NCBI RefSeq assembly: GCF_902859595.1
Contig: NZ_CADIJQ010000001.1
Location: forward strand, 434,001-498,000
Origin: Achromobacter kerstersii
GTDB taxonomy: Bacteria > Pseudomonadota > Gammaproteobacteria > Burkholderiales > Burkholderiaceae_B
DNA length: 64,000 nt
Direction of reading: 5' to 3'
A model generated the notes under the pieces. The model was not told where the DNA came from and did not search any database. It was given only the letters and a program-made list of their open reading frames with translations. Made by a program: the position numbers and the translations under genes. Shown piece after piece: positions 35,258 to 44,189 of the stretch (the first letter of the stretch is position 1; each line of letters opens with the position of its first letter).

Positions 35258-35905
35258 GTGCCTACCGTACTGATTACTGGAATCGAACCCTTTGATGGCG
35301 AAACGCTGAACCCGTCCTGGGAAGCCGCCCGCCAGCTGGACGGCAGCATCATCGCTGGGGCCCGCGTGGTGGCGCGCCAGTTGCCTTGTGTGATTGGCAA
35401 AGTGGTGGGCGTGTTGCGCCACGCCATCAACGAGGTGGAACCGGACCTGGTGATCTGCCTGGGGCAGGCGGGCGGGCGCAGCGATGTGTCGGTGGAACGC
35501 GTGGCGATCAATGTGGTGGATGCGCGCATCCCAGATAACGAAGGCCATCAGCCCATTGACGAACCCATCGTGGAAGGAGGGCCGGCTGCGTACTTTTCGA
35601 CACTGCCCATCAAAGCCATCGTGCGCGACTTGCGTGCGGCGGGCGTGCCGGCGTCCGTATCGTCCACGGCCGGCACCTATAACTGCAACACCATCTTCTA
35701 CGGCCTGGCGCATCTGATCGCAACGGAGCGCCCAAGATTGCGCGGCGGCTTCGTCCACGTGCCGTATCTGCCCGAGATGGCCACCCGCCATCCTGGCGCG
35801 CCCAGTCTGGCGCTGGACGTGCTGGTGCGCGGCGTGAAGACCATGGTGGCGACGGCGCTTGCCGTGAACCAAGACATCAAACTGGGCGCGGGCGCGCTGC
35901 ATTGA
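35258..35905 (+). CDS. pcp: Pyroglutamyl-peptidase I
   Basis: 215 residues when started at the GTG at 35258, which has AAGGA 7 bases upstream and gives the normal family length; the frame remains open to 35207. The N-terminal [13 protein letters not shown] matches the family start. The catalytic Cys143 is in STAGTYNCN, and the Glu (VERVAIN region) and His (FVHVPYLPE) complete the C15 cysteine-peptidase triad. It removes N-terminal pyroglutamate from peptides in the cytoplasm. It is divergent from a LysR gene and 13 bp upstream of the alpha/beta hydrolase gene, so both are co-transcribed. Confidence 0.92.
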   Translation: MPTVLITGIEPFDGETLNPSWEAARQLDGSIIAGARVVARQLPCVIGKVVGVLRHAINEVEPDLVICLGQAGGRSDVSVERVAINVVDARIPDNEGHQPIDEPIVEGGPAAYFSTLPIKAIVRDLRAAGVPASVSSTAGTYNCNTIFYGLAHLIATERPRLRGGFVHVPYLPEMATRHPGAPSLALDVLVRGVKTMVATALAVNQDIKLGAGALH

Positions 35906-35918
35906 TCGGGGCATAACG

Positions 35919-36818
35919 ATGAACACGACATTGAACACCGCTGACGCGTTCGCCCTTGATGGCGTGGCGTTTCAGCATCGCAGGGTAATGGTGGACGGCC
36001 TGGGGTATCACGTCGTAGCGGGCGGCGCAGGCCCCGCGCTGATTCTGTTGGCCGGCTTTCCGCAAAGCTGGTACGCGTGGCGGCGCGTGATGCCGTTGCT
36101 GGCGCCGCACTATCGCGTGTTCGCCATCGACCTGCCTGGGCAGGGGGATTCCGACAAGCCGCTGGATGGCTACGACACGCGCAAGGCCGGTGAGCGCCTG
36201 CGCGCCCTGTTTCACACGATGGGGCAGACGCGTTATGCGCTGGCCGGCCACGACATCGGCGCGTGGATCGCGTATCCCTACGCCGCGCGCTACGCCGACG
36301 AAGTGGAACGCGTGGTGTTGCTGGACGCGAACATTCCCGGCGTGACGCTCAAACCCGCCATTGAATTGGGGCCTGACAACTGGAAAAGCTGGCACTTCCT
36401 GTTCAACAGCGTGCCGGATCTGCCCGAAGCCTTGCTGGCGGGGCGCGAGCGCATCCTGATCGAATGGTTTTTCTCGCGCAAGACGGCGAACAAGCCGGGC
36501 GTATTCAGCCGCGCGGATATCGACGAGTACGAACGCGTGTATCAAACCTTGGGCGGTTTGCGTGGCATGTTGGGCTACTACCGGGCCGCGCAGGAAAGCG
36601 CCGCGCAAAACCGCGTCTTGCGCGATTCGCCCTTGACCGTGCCGGTGCTGGCGCTGGGTGGCGCGCAAGGCAGCGCGCCCGATCTGCACGACGCCTTGAA
36701 GCCGCTGGCGCTGCACCTGCAAGGCGGGGTGCTGGAGGCGTGCGGCCACTATTTGCCAGAGGAACAGCCGCGCGAATTGGCTCGGCGCATGCTGGCCTTT
36801 CTGTCAGAAAAGCGCTAA
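35919..36818 (+). CDS. Alpha/beta-fold hydrolase (epoxide hydrolase/dehalogenase-like)
   Basis: 299 residues. The oxyanion segment is GFPQSWYAWR. The nucleophile elbow is GHDIGAW with Asp112 rather than Ser, as in epoxide hydrolases and haloacid/haloalkane dehalogenases. The catalytic His is in EACGHYLPEEQP near the C-terminus. A cap domain lies at about 145-225. The substrate is unknown. It follows pcp closely and ends 102 bp before the sulfur operon, from which a promoter separates it. Confidence 0.88.
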   Translation: MNTTLNTADAFALDGVAFQHRRVMVDGLGYHVVAGGAGPALILLAGFPQSWYAWRRVMPLLAPHYRVFAIDLPGQGDSDKPLDGYDTRKAGERLRALFHTMGQTRYALAGHDIGAWIAYPYAARYADEVERVVLLDANIPGVTLKPAIELGPDNWKSWHFLFNSVPDLPEALLAGRERILIEWFFSRKTANKPGVFSRADIDEYERVYQTLGGLRGMLGYYRAAQESAAQNRVLRDSPLTVPVLALGGAQGSAPDLHDALKPLALHLQGGVLEACGHYLPEEQPRELARRMLAFLSEKR

Positions 36819-36863
36819 CGATATACGCGAAAAACACAGTATTTTCACATTGCGTATCGGTAT

Positions 36864-36892
36864 TTGTTGAGCGAGTACGCGGCCCCTATGCT
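36864..36892 (+). promoter_or_regulatory. Candidate sigma-70 promoter of organosulfur operon
   Basis: TTGTTG (36864-36869) and TATGCT (36887-36892) are separated by exactly 17 bases. They lie 28 bases before the ATG of the TauD-like gene, in the only sizeable gap ahead of the operon. A CysB-type activator site would be expected upstream, but I cannot define one. Confidence 0.5.
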
Positions 36893-36920
36893 GTTTTTAC
36901 CGAACAGATAGGGGCGGCAC

Positions 36921-37850
36921 ATGAGCACACTGGTACACACGCGGCTGGACGTCCGGCCGCTTTCCGTTTTTACCGGCGCCGAGATTCACGGCGTGGATCT
37001 GACGCAGCCGTTGACGCAGGACGAGGTCGACGGGATCAAGGCGGCGCTGCTGCGCTGGAAGGTCATCTTCTTTCGCGATCAGCATATCGACCACGCGCAG
37101 CATCTGGCCTTTGCGCGGCGTTTCGGGCGGCCGACATCGGCGCATCCTTACGACGCCAACCCGCCGGAAGGCTATCCGCAGATCCGCACCATTTCTTCCG
37201 CGTCCACCACGGGGCGTCGTGGCGAACGCTGGCACACCGATGTGACCGGTGTGGTGAACCCGCCCGCGGGCTCCATCCTGCGCGCCGGGCGGCAAGTGCC
37301 GGCCTTTGGCGGCGACACCTTGTTCACGAATCTGGTGGCCGCGTATGAACACTTGTCGCCCGCGCTGCGCGCCTTGGCTGACGGCTTGTGGGCGCGCCAT
37401 CAATTTGGCGGATTCAACGGCGACTTCGATAACCAAACCGTCTACGCGCAACGGGTGCAGGCCAGCCCCTTGGTGTCTGAGCATCCGGTGGTGCGCGTGC
37501 TGCCTGAAACAGGCGAGCGCGCACTCTTCGTGAACCCGGGCTTCACCCGCCGCATCAAGGACGTGAACGAAGAAGAAAGCCGCCATCTGTTGAACCTGTT
37601 CTTCGAGGAAATCACGCGGCCGGAATACACCGTGCGCTTCCGCTGGCAACCCGGCAGCATCGCTTTCTGGGACAACCGCGCCACCGCGCATCAAGGGCCG
37701 GGCGACTTCGCCTACCTGGACGTGGAGCGGGTGCTGTACCGCATCACGCTTGAGGGCGACGTGCCGGTGGGCGTGGATGGCCGCCATTCCAACGCCGTGC
37801 TGGGCAAACCGTTCAGCGCGTTCGGCGTGGACACGGGAGCGGTGGCATGA
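36921..37850 (+). CDS. TauD/TfdA-family Fe(II)/2-oxoglutarate dioxygenase
   Basis: 309 residues. The iron ligands are H105 and D107 (RWHTD) and distal H257 (ATAHQGPGDF). The 2-oxoglutarate-binding Thr/Arg region is near VERVLYRITLEGD. It is closest in pattern to taurine dioxygenase, which hydroxylates a sulfonate so that sulfite is released. Related members act on alkyl sulfates or 2,4-D, so the substrate is inferred from the sulfur context. It is the first gene of the operon and overlaps the Bug receptor gene by 4 bp (ATGA). Confidence 0.9.
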   Translation: MSTLVHTRLDVRPLSVFTGAEIHGVDLTQPLTQDEVDGIKAALLRWKVIFFRDQHIDHAQHLAFARRFGRPTSAHPYDANPPEGYPQIRTISSASTTGRRGERWHTDVTGVVNPPAGSILRAGRQVPAFGGDTLFTNLVAAYEHLSPALRALADGLWARHQFGGFNGDFDNQTVYAQRVQASPLVSEHPVVRVLPETGERALFVNPGFTRRIKDVNEEESRHLLNLFFEEITRPEYTVRFRWQPGSIAFWDNRATAHQGPGDFAYLDVERVLYRITLEGDVPVGVDGRHSNAVLGKPFSAFGVDTGAVA

Positions 37851-38869
37851 GCATCAAACGCAAATCCGCATGGCGTGCCGGCTTGGGGTTGTTGGGCGGC
37901 GTGGTGTTAGGCGCCGGGCTGCTCAGTAATTTTGCGGGCTCCGCACCCGTTCCGGGCGAAGACGCCAACCGCTATCCGAACCGGCCGGTCAAGATCGTGG
38001 TGCCGGTGTCGGCAGGCGGCAGCGCCGACAAGCTGGCGCGCACCGTCGCCCAGAAGCTGGGCGAGAAATGGCATCAGAGCGTCGTCGTAGAAAACCAGCC
38101 GGGCGCCAGCAGCGCCATCGGTAACGCTGCGGTCGCGCATGCGCGGGGTGACGGCTACACCTTGCTGCTGGCGGGCGACGCCTTGTCCTTGAACGCCTTG
38201 CAACCGGGCAAGCTTCCGTATGACCCGGTCAAGGACTTGCAGGGCGTGACGAAGGCCGTTGTGAACCCGCAATTGCTGGTGGTGCGCCCTGGCCTGGGGG
38301 TGAAGACCTTCCAGGAATTCGTGGCGTTGGTGAAGCAGAAGCCAGGCGAAATTTCGCTGGCGCTGCCAGGCGGCACAGGCAGCTTGCAGCACTTGGCGGT
38401 TGAACTGCTGAACGAGCGCATGGGCGCCAAGACCAATCAGATTCCGTATCCGGGCGGGGGGCCGGCCACGCTGGACGTGCTGGGCGGCCACGTCGACGCC
38501 ATGCTGATCACCCTGGCCGCCGCCACGGAAAACGTGCGCAACGGCAAGCTGGTGGCGCTGGCGGTGACCACACCGTACCGGTCGAAGGCACTGCCCGATG
38601 TGCCAACCATCCAGGAGGCCGGGCTGGCGGACTACGTGGTGGAGAGCTGGCAAGGATTCTCGGTGCCGGCCTCCACGCCGCGCGCCGTGGTGGACCGCAT
38701 CAACCGCGATGTGGTGGCCGTGCTACGCGAACCCGAAACGGCCGCATTGCTGGAAAACCTGGGTTTCACGATTGCCGCCACATCGCCCGACGCGGTGGAC
38801 CAGACCGTGCGTGATGACATCGCGACCTATCAGCGCGTCATCGCGTCGGCAGACGTGAAGTTGAAGTAG
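37847..38869 (+). CDS. Bug-family tripartite tricarboxylate receptor
   Basis: 340 residues with an N-terminal signal anchor or signal peptide (LGLLGGVVLGAGLLSNFAGSA). Bug motifs are RPVKIVVPVSAGGSADKLAR, VENQPGASSAIG and IPYPGGGPATLDVLGG. It is translationally coupled (ATGA overlap) to the TauD-like dioxygenase, so its ligand may be the dioxygenase substrate, such as a sulfonate or sulfonated carboxylate. That is inference. The membrane components TctA/TctB are absent from the window. Confidence 0.9.
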   Translation: MSIKRKSAWRAGLGLLGGVVLGAGLLSNFAGSAPVPGEDANRYPNRPVKIVVPVSAGGSADKLARTVAQKLGEKWHQSVVVENQPGASSAIGNAAVAHARGDGYTLLLAGDALSLNALQPGKLPYDPVKDLQGVTKAVVNPQLLVVRPGLGVKTFQEFVALVKQKPGEISLALPGGTGSLQHLAVELLNERMGAKTNQIPYPGGGPATLDVLGGHVDAMLITLAAATENVRNGKLVALAVTTPYRSKALPDVPTIQEAGLADYVVESWQGFSVPASTPRAVVDRINRDVVAVLREPETAALLENLGFTIAATSPDAVDQTVRDDIATYQRVIASADVKLK

Positions 38870-39038
38870 GCGCGCGCAGCGGCCGCACACCGCAGGCGCA
38901 CGCAGTCCGCGCATGAAGTCGGGCGCATGCAGGCGCGCGCGGCGGCCCCCGCATATTGATATCTGAAAGTCTTCTTTGTCTTGCCGGGACGGCGCAAGCA
39001 GCATGGACATCCGTTCAATGCAAATGACAAGAACCCTC

Positions 39039-39884
39039 ATGGCTACTCATAAGAAGACAGCGGGCAGGCCCCGCGCCGCACACGCCCTGGCGCTGGCGCT
39101 GACGTTCGCGGCAGGCGCGGCCCACGCCGACGCCACGCTCGACAAGATCAAGCAGCGTGGCACCGTCACCATCGGCGTGCTAGCCAACGGCGGTGTGTTC
39201 GGATCGCTGGACCCCGCCACGCAGCAGCTGGTGGGCTGGAACCCGGAACTGGCGCGGGAGCTGGCCAAGGGATTGGGCGTGAAGGCGGAACTCGTGCAAG
39301 TGCAGACGGCCACGCGCACGCAGTTTCTGATCTCGGGCAAGGTGGACTTGCTGATCGCGTCCATGGAACTGAACCCCGACCGTGCCGACATTCTGGGCTA
39401 CGCGCCCACGCCGTTCTTCCGGGTGGGTGGCGCGGCCGCCACCTTGAAGACCAGCGGCATCACAACGTGGGAAGACCTGCGCGGCAAGCCCGTGTGCGTG
39501 TCGCAAGGCAGCAGCTTCGCCAAGCCTTTGTCGACGGACTACGGCGCGGTGGTCAAGGGCTACAAGAGCTCGTCGGATTCGTTGTTGGCGCTGCGGGGCG
39601 GCCAGTGCGTGGCCGCTGTGCACGACTCCACGCTCATCCACCCCTTGCTGCGCAACAACCCGGAATGGGCGGACTACCACGCGCCCATCAAGACCGAAGT
39701 GCTGCCCGCGAACTCGGTGGTCTGGACCCGCAAGGGTGAAGCCGACACCATCGCCGCTGTCGATCGCGTGGTGCAGGACTGGCACCGCAGCGGCTGGCTG
39801 ATCGCCACGGAAAAGCGCTTGGGGCTCGAACCGGCGCAACCGCTGCTGCAAGAACTGAACGCGAAATTCAAGCAGGGCAGCTAA
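39039..39884 (+). CDS. ABC transporter periplasmic binding protein, amino-acid type (copy 1)
   Basis: About 281 residues from the ATG at 39039; other in-frame starts at 39003 and 38976 are possible. The signal peptide ends near AHA|DATLDKIK. The type 2 periplasmic-binding fold of the polar amino acid/opine group follows (GTVTIGVLANGGVFG, VDLLIASMELNPDRA, CVSQGSSFAKPL). It is clearly paralogous to the next gene, sharing the DATLDKIKQRG start and the VCVSQGS block. It would bind an amino acid-like ligand for the permeases encoded downstream. Confidence 0.9.
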   Translation: MATHKKTAGRPRAAHALALALTFAAGAAHADATLDKIKQRGTVTIGVLANGGVFGSLDPATQQLVGWNPELARELAKGLGVKAELVQVQTATRTQFLISGKVDLLIASMELNPDRADILGYAPTPFFRVGGAAATLKTSGITTWEDLRGKPVCVSQGSSFAKPLSTDYGAVVKGYKSSSDSLLALRGGQCVAAVHDSTLIHPLLRNNPEWADYHAPIKTEVLPANSVVWTRKGEADTIAAVDRVVQDWHRSGWLIATEKRLGLEPAQPLLQELNAKFKQGS

Positions 39885-39914
39885 GCGCTTGCCCGACCAG
39901 AACGGAAGAACAAG

Positions 39915-40790
39915 ATGAAGCACCTTGGCAACAAGATGGGCGCCGTGTTGGCGTTGGCGGGTATGGCCGCGTTGGCCGTGTCCGGCGCCGCGCATGCTGA
40001 CGCGACCCTGGACAAGATCAAGCAGCGCGGCAAGATCGTGATCGGCGTGGACGGCGCCAGCCCGCCGTTTGGCATTCTGGACCCGGCCACCGGCAAGGTG
40101 GGCGGCTTTCAGACGGACCTGGGCGCGGACATCGCCAAGCGCCTGGGCGTCAGCCTGGAAACCGTGCCCGTCACCGCGTCCACGCGCGTGCAGTTCCTGC
40201 AGGCGGGCAAGGTGGATCTGCTGATCGCCAACATTCAGTGGACGCAGGAACGCAGCGAAATCCTGAGCTACGCGCCCACGCCCTACAACCTGGTGGGCGG
40301 CGCGGCGATGGTGTCCAAGCAAAGCGGCATCAAGCGTTGGGAAGACCTGAAGGGCAAGGTCGCGTGCGTGTCGCAAGGCAGCAACTTCGCCAAGCCCTTG
40401 CAGGACACGTACGGCGCGGTGGTCAAGGGCTTGCGCAATATTCCCGAGTCGTTGCTGGCGCTGAAGGGCGGCAGTTGCGACGCGTCGGTACACATCCAGC
40501 CCGCGCTGTATGAAACGCTGCACGGCCCCAATGGCGGGGAATGGAAGGACTTTGAACTGGCGACATCCGACCAGCTGATTCCGTCGCCAACGGTGATCTG
40601 GACGCGGCGCAACGAAGCCGACACGCGCGCCTTTGTTGACGGCGTCATTCGCGACTGGCTGAAGACGGGCCTGCTGGTAAAGGAAGCCGACCGCTACGGC
40701 GTGCCGGCCGACTACCTGAAACAAGCCACCGCCCAGGCGCAGACGGGCAAGTTCGACAGTGCGCCGCCCGAGGCGCAGGCCAAGCCATGA
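39915..40790 (+). CDS. ABC transporter periplasmic binding protein, amino-acid type (copy 2)
   Basis: 291 residues. The signal peptide ends near AHA|DATLDKIKQRGK. The binding domain contains IVIGVDGASPPFG, GFQTDLGADIAKRLGV and KVDLLIANIQWTQERSE. It is paralogous to the preceding gene, 30 bp upstream. Two receptors feeding one permease pair would widen the ligand range. The stop overlaps the next start (ATGA), which ties it to the FAD-oxidase gene. Confidence 0.93.
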   Translation: MKHLGNKMGAVLALAGMAALAVSGAAHADATLDKIKQRGKIVIGVDGASPPFGILDPATGKVGGFQTDLGADIAKRLGVSLETVPVTASTRVQFLQAGKVDLLIANIQWTQERSEILSYAPTPYNLVGGAAMVSKQSGIKRWEDLKGKVACVSQGSNFAKPLQDTYGAVVKGLRNIPESLLALKGGSCDASVHIQPALYETLHGPNGGEWKDFELATSDQLIPSPTVIWTRRNEADTRAFVDGVIRDWLKTGLLVKEADRYGVPADYLKQATAQAQTGKFDSAPPEAQAKP

Positions 40791-42211
40791 CGGCGGCCGT
40801 TGCCGATTCCCTCTTGGCGGCGTTGCGCGCCCGCCTGGGCCACTACTGGGTCTGGACAGGCGCGGACGCCGCGCCGTACCTGACCGACCAGCGCGGCCGC
40901 CTGCACGGACAGGCGCTGGCGGTGGCGCGTCCGGCAGACGCCGAAGAAGTGGCCGCCGTGTTGCGGCTGTGCCGCGCGGCCGGCGTGCCCGTCGTGCCGC
41001 AGGGTGGCAACACGGGCTTGATGGGCGGCGCCACGCCCGATGCGGGCGGGCAGGCGGTGCTGTTGTCGTTGGGCCGCTTGAACCGCGTGCTGGCGCTGGA
41101 CACGGACAACGACACCATCACCGTGCAGGCCGGCTGTGTGCTGGCCGCCGTTCAAGATGCGGCGCGCCAGGCGAACCGGCTGTTTCCCTTGAGCCTGGGC
41201 TCAGAGGGCAGTTGCACCATTGGCGGCAACTTGTCGACGAACGCCGGCGGCACACAGGTGCTGCGCTACGGCAACACACGCGAACTGACGCTGGGCCTGG
41301 AAGTGGTGACGGCCGAAGGCGACATCTGGAACGGCTTGCGCGGGCTGCGCAAGGACAACACCGGCTATTCGCTTCGGGACTTATACATCGGCAGTGAAGG
41401 CACGCTGGGTGTCATCACAGCAGCCACGCTCAAGCTGTATCCCTTGCCGGCCGGGCAGGGCAGCGCGTTCGTGGCCTTTCCGTCCATCGACGCGGCGCTG
41501 TCGTTTCTATCGCTGGCGCGGCAGCGGCTGGGCGCGTCGTTGACGGGGTTCGAACTGATCAGCCAGCCGGTGCTGGACCTGGTGGCGCTGCACGTGCCGG
41601 AGCAGCCGCAGCCCTTGCCCGGCTTGGGCCAGCCCTGGTATGCCTTGCTGGAAGCCGCGTCGGAAAGCCCGGAAGGCGCGGGCGCGGCATTGCTGCGGCT
41701 GGGGCAGGAAGCGCTGGAAGCCGGCCTGCTGGCCGACGCGGTGATCGCGCACAACTTGCAGCAATCGGCCGCCTTCTGGCGCTTGCGTGACGAAGCCATT
41801 GGTGTCGCGCAGGCGCGCGACGGCGGCAACGTCAAGCACGATATCTCGGTGCCAATCTCTCGCGTGCCGGCCTTTCTGCGGGCCACGGCCGATGCGCTGC
41901 ACACGCTGGACGCCGGCCTGCGCCCTATGGCGTTTGGCCATCTTGGCGACGGCAACCTGCACTACAACGTGTCGCACAACCTGGCGCGCCCCGTGCGCCA
42001 TCTGTTCGACCTTGAAGACCGCATCCATGACGTGGTGCATGCCCAGGCGCATGCGCAAGGCGGGTCGATCAGCGCCGAGCATGGCATCGGCCAGGTCAAG
42101 CGTGATGCGCTGCCGCTTTACAAGAGCCCGCTGGAACTGGCGCTGATGCGCCGTATCAAGCAGGCGCTGGACCCTTTGAACCTGATGAATCCCGGAAAGG
42201 TGCTGACATGA
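40787..42211 (+). CDS. FAD-binding oxidase/dehydrogenase (GlcD/D-2-hydroxyacid type)
   Basis: 474 residues. An FAD-binding PCMH domain (about 40-215) contains PQGGNTGLMGG and GSEGSCTIGGNLSTNAGG, and a C-terminal FAD-oxidase domain (about 220-470) ends with the conserved GSISAEHGIGQVKRD and LDPLNLMNPGKVL. This is the vanillyl-alcohol-oxidase superfamily branch that contains D-lactate, D-2-hydroxyglutarate and glycolate dehydrogenases. Placed between transporter genes and an aminotransferase, it may oxidise the 2-hydroxy acid made from the imported compound. It overlaps both neighbours by 4 bp. Confidence 0.92.
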   Translation: MTAAVADSLLAALRARLGHYWVWTGADAAPYLTDQRGRLHGQALAVARPADAEEVAAVLRLCRAAGVPVVPQGGNTGLMGGATPDAGGQAVLLSLGRLNRVLALDTDNDTITVQAGCVLAAVQDAARQANRLFPLSLGSEGSCTIGGNLSTNAGGTQVLRYGNTRELTLGLEVVTAEGDIWNGLRGLRKDNTGYSLRDLYIGSEGTLGVITAATLKLYPLPAGQGSAFVAFPSIDAALSFLSLARQRLGASLTGFELISQPVLDLVALHVPEQPQPLPGLGQPWYALLEAASESPEGAGAALLRLGQEALEAGLLADAVIAHNLQQSAAFWRLRDEAIGVAQARDGGNVKHDISVPISRVPAFLRATADALHTLDAGLRPMAFGHLGDGNLHYNVSHNLARPVRHLFDLEDRIHDVVHAQAHAQGGSISAEHGIGQVKRDALPLYKSPLELALMRRIKQALDPLNLMNPGKVLT

Positions 42212-43455
42212 CCGCAACCCTGTTTCCCGGCGCCTTATCGCGCCGCGCCCGCAGCGCCGAGCTGTCTCCCATTGCCGCCGCCGGCGCCCGCGCGGCGCGG
42301 CTGGCCGCCGAAGGCCGATCCATCATCGTGTTGACGTCTGGCGAGCCCGACTTTGACACACCGGCGCCCATCAAGGACGCCGCGCGCGCAGCGCTGGAAC
42401 AAGGCCAGACCAAGTACACGCCCACGGCGGGCACGGCGGCGCTGCGCCGCGCCGTGGCGGACGGCTATCGCAACCGGCACGGGCTGGACGTCAACGCGTC
42501 CAACGTCATCATCTCCAACGGCGGCAAGCAGGTGATCTACCTGGCGCTCAACGCCACGCTGGACGATGGAGACGAAGTCATCGTGCCCGCCCCATACTGG
42601 CCCACGTTTCCGGATGCCGTCCGCATCAATGGCGGCGTGCCGGTGGTGGTGAATACCTTGGCCGAAGACGGCTTCAAGCTGACGCCGCAGGCCCTGCGCG
42701 ATGCCATCACGCCGCGCACCAAGTGGCTGATCCTGAACTCGCCGGGCAATCCGTCTGGCGCGGTGTATTCGGCGGCCGAGCTGCAAGCCCTGTCCGGCGT
42801 GCTGCGCGCCGCGCCGCATGTGCTGGTGTTGTGGGACGAGATGTACGAAGAAATCTGGTTTGGCCAGCCGCCCGCGCAGCTGCTGCGCGTGGCGCCCGAT
42901 CTGGCGGGCCGCACGCTGGTCGTCAACGGGGTATCCAAGGCGTACGCGATGACGGGTTGGCGCATCGGCTGGGGCACGGGCCCGCTAGCCTTGATTCATG
43001 CGCTGGAGGCGGTGCAGTCGCAGGTGTCGTCCGGCCCAAGTTCACTGGGCCAGGCCGCGGCGCTGGCGGCGTTGCAAGGCGTGGCGGATGACTTCGTTGA
43101 TACCGCAAGACAGGCTTACGAGCGGCGCGCGCAGCGGGTAGTTCAAGGCTTAAGCAGCGTGCCGGGCTTGCAGGTGCATGCGCCGCAGGGCTCGTTCTTT
43201 GCCTGGATCGGGGTGGCGGGCCTGATCGGCGCCGCGCGCCCCGATGGACAACGCATCGAACATGATGGGGATGTCGTCGATTGGTTGCTGGAAGCCGAAG
43301 GCGTGGCGGTGGTGCGGGGTGCGGCTTATGGCTTGTCGCCGTATTTGCGACTGTCGTTCGCCGCATCGGACGCGAACATCGATGCCGCCATCACACGCAT
43401 TGGACGCGCGGTGGCGGCCTTGGCGCCGCCTGACGTGCTGGAGGCCGCCGCATGA
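42208..43455 (+). CDS. Class I/II pyridoxal-phosphate aminotransferase
   Basis: 415 residues. Fold type I aminotransferase motifs are SGEPDFDTPAPI, NGGKQVIY, NSPGNPSGAVYS, WDEMYEE and the PLP Lys244 in NGVSKAYAMTGWRIGW. It is like aspartate/aromatic aminotransferases. In this operon it would transaminate the imported amino acid (for instance a cysteine or sulfinate derivative) to the 2-keto acid. That is inference from context. ATGA overlaps occur at both ends, one with the FAD-oxidase and one with the permease. Confidence 0.93.
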   Translation: MTATLFPGALSRRARSAELSPIAAAGARAARLAAEGRSIIVLTSGEPDFDTPAPIKDAARAALEQGQTKYTPTAGTAALRRAVADGYRNRHGLDVNASNVIISNGGKQVIYLALNATLDDGDEVIVPAPYWPTFPDAVRINGGVPVVVNTLAEDGFKLTPQALRDAITPRTKWLILNSPGNPSGAVYSAAELQALSGVLRAAPHVLVLWDEMYEEIWFGQPPAQLLRVAPDLAGRTLVVNGVSKAYAMTGWRIGWGTGPLALIHALEAVQSQVSSGPSSLGQAAALAALQGVADDFVDTARQAYERRAQRVVQGLSSVPGLQVHAPQGSFFAWIGVAGLIGAARPDGQRIEHDGDVVDWLLEAEGVAVVRGAAYGLSPYLRLSFAASDANIDAAITRIGRAVAALAPPDVLEAAA

Positions 43456-44189
43456 TCGAATCGGTCTTGCAGGCCTGGGTGGGCTTCTTCAAGCCGCTGG
43501 GCCTTAACTACAGCTTCGTGCAGGACCCGGCTGAATTGTCCGCGTTCGGCCATGGGCTGTGGGTGACGCTGCAACTGTGCGCATGGACCATCCCGGTCAG
43601 CCTGTTGTTCGGCGTGTTGATCGCAGCCGCCTTGACTAGCGGCCGCCCGTGGCTGGCGCGGCCCTTGCAGGCGTTTGTGGAAGTCACGCGCAACACGCCG
43701 ACGCTGGTGCAGCTGTATTGCGCGTTTCTGGTGCTGAACATGCTGATCACGCAGAAGCTGGGCGGCGGCAATCCCATCACCCCGTTTGCCTGGGTGGTGA
43801 TCGTGGTGGCGCTGCACAAAGGCGTGTTCCACGCCGAAGCGCTGCGCGCCGGCATCGAAGCCGTGCCGTCGGTAACGATGGAAGCGGCGCGTTCGCTGGC
43901 GTTTTCGCGCCGCCAGATCCTGACGCAGGTGCAGCTGCCACTGGCGGTGCGCTTCGCCTTGCCCGCGCTGGTGAACAACCTGGTGGACCTGGTGAAGATG
44001 ACGGCCATTGCCTCGGCCATTGCGGTGGGCGACGTCACGTATGAATCCATCATGATCTGGTCGCACCGCGACAACGTGCTTGAGCTTCTGCTGCTGATCC
44101 TGCTGTATTTCGGCTTGCTGACGTGGCTGGTCAGCGTGGCGGGCCGGTGGCTGGAAGACCGTTTGAGGATGCCCGGCTATGGCCAATGA
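43452..44189 (+). CDS. ABC transporter permease, polar amino acid type (1)
   Basis: 245 residues with about five membrane helices. The EAA-type loop that contacts the ATPase (EALRAGIEAVPSVTMEAARSLAFSR; Ala-Gly spacing) is at about 135-160. It matches the HisM/GlnP family. It forms a heterodimer with the next permease, whose gene overlaps by 11 bp. Together with the GlnQ-like ATPase downstream and the two binding proteins upstream it makes a complete amino-acid importer. Confidence 0.93.
   Translation: MIESVLQAWVGFFKPLGLNYSFVQDPAELSAFGHGLWVTLQLCAWTIPVSLLFGVLIAAALTSGRPWLARPLQAFVEVTRNTPTLVQLYCAFLVLNMLITQKLGGGNPITPFAWVVIVVALHKGVFHAEALRAGIEAVPSVTMEAARSLAFSRRQILTQVQLPLAVRFALPALVNNLVDLVKMTAIASAIAVGDVTYESIMIWSHRDNVLELLLLILLYFGLLTWLVSVAGRWLEDRLRMPGYGQ

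Noticed and set aside
39180..40724. Minus-strand frame of 514 codons
   Set aside because: It is antisense to the two binding-protein genes. Its internal duplication only mirrors their paralogy.
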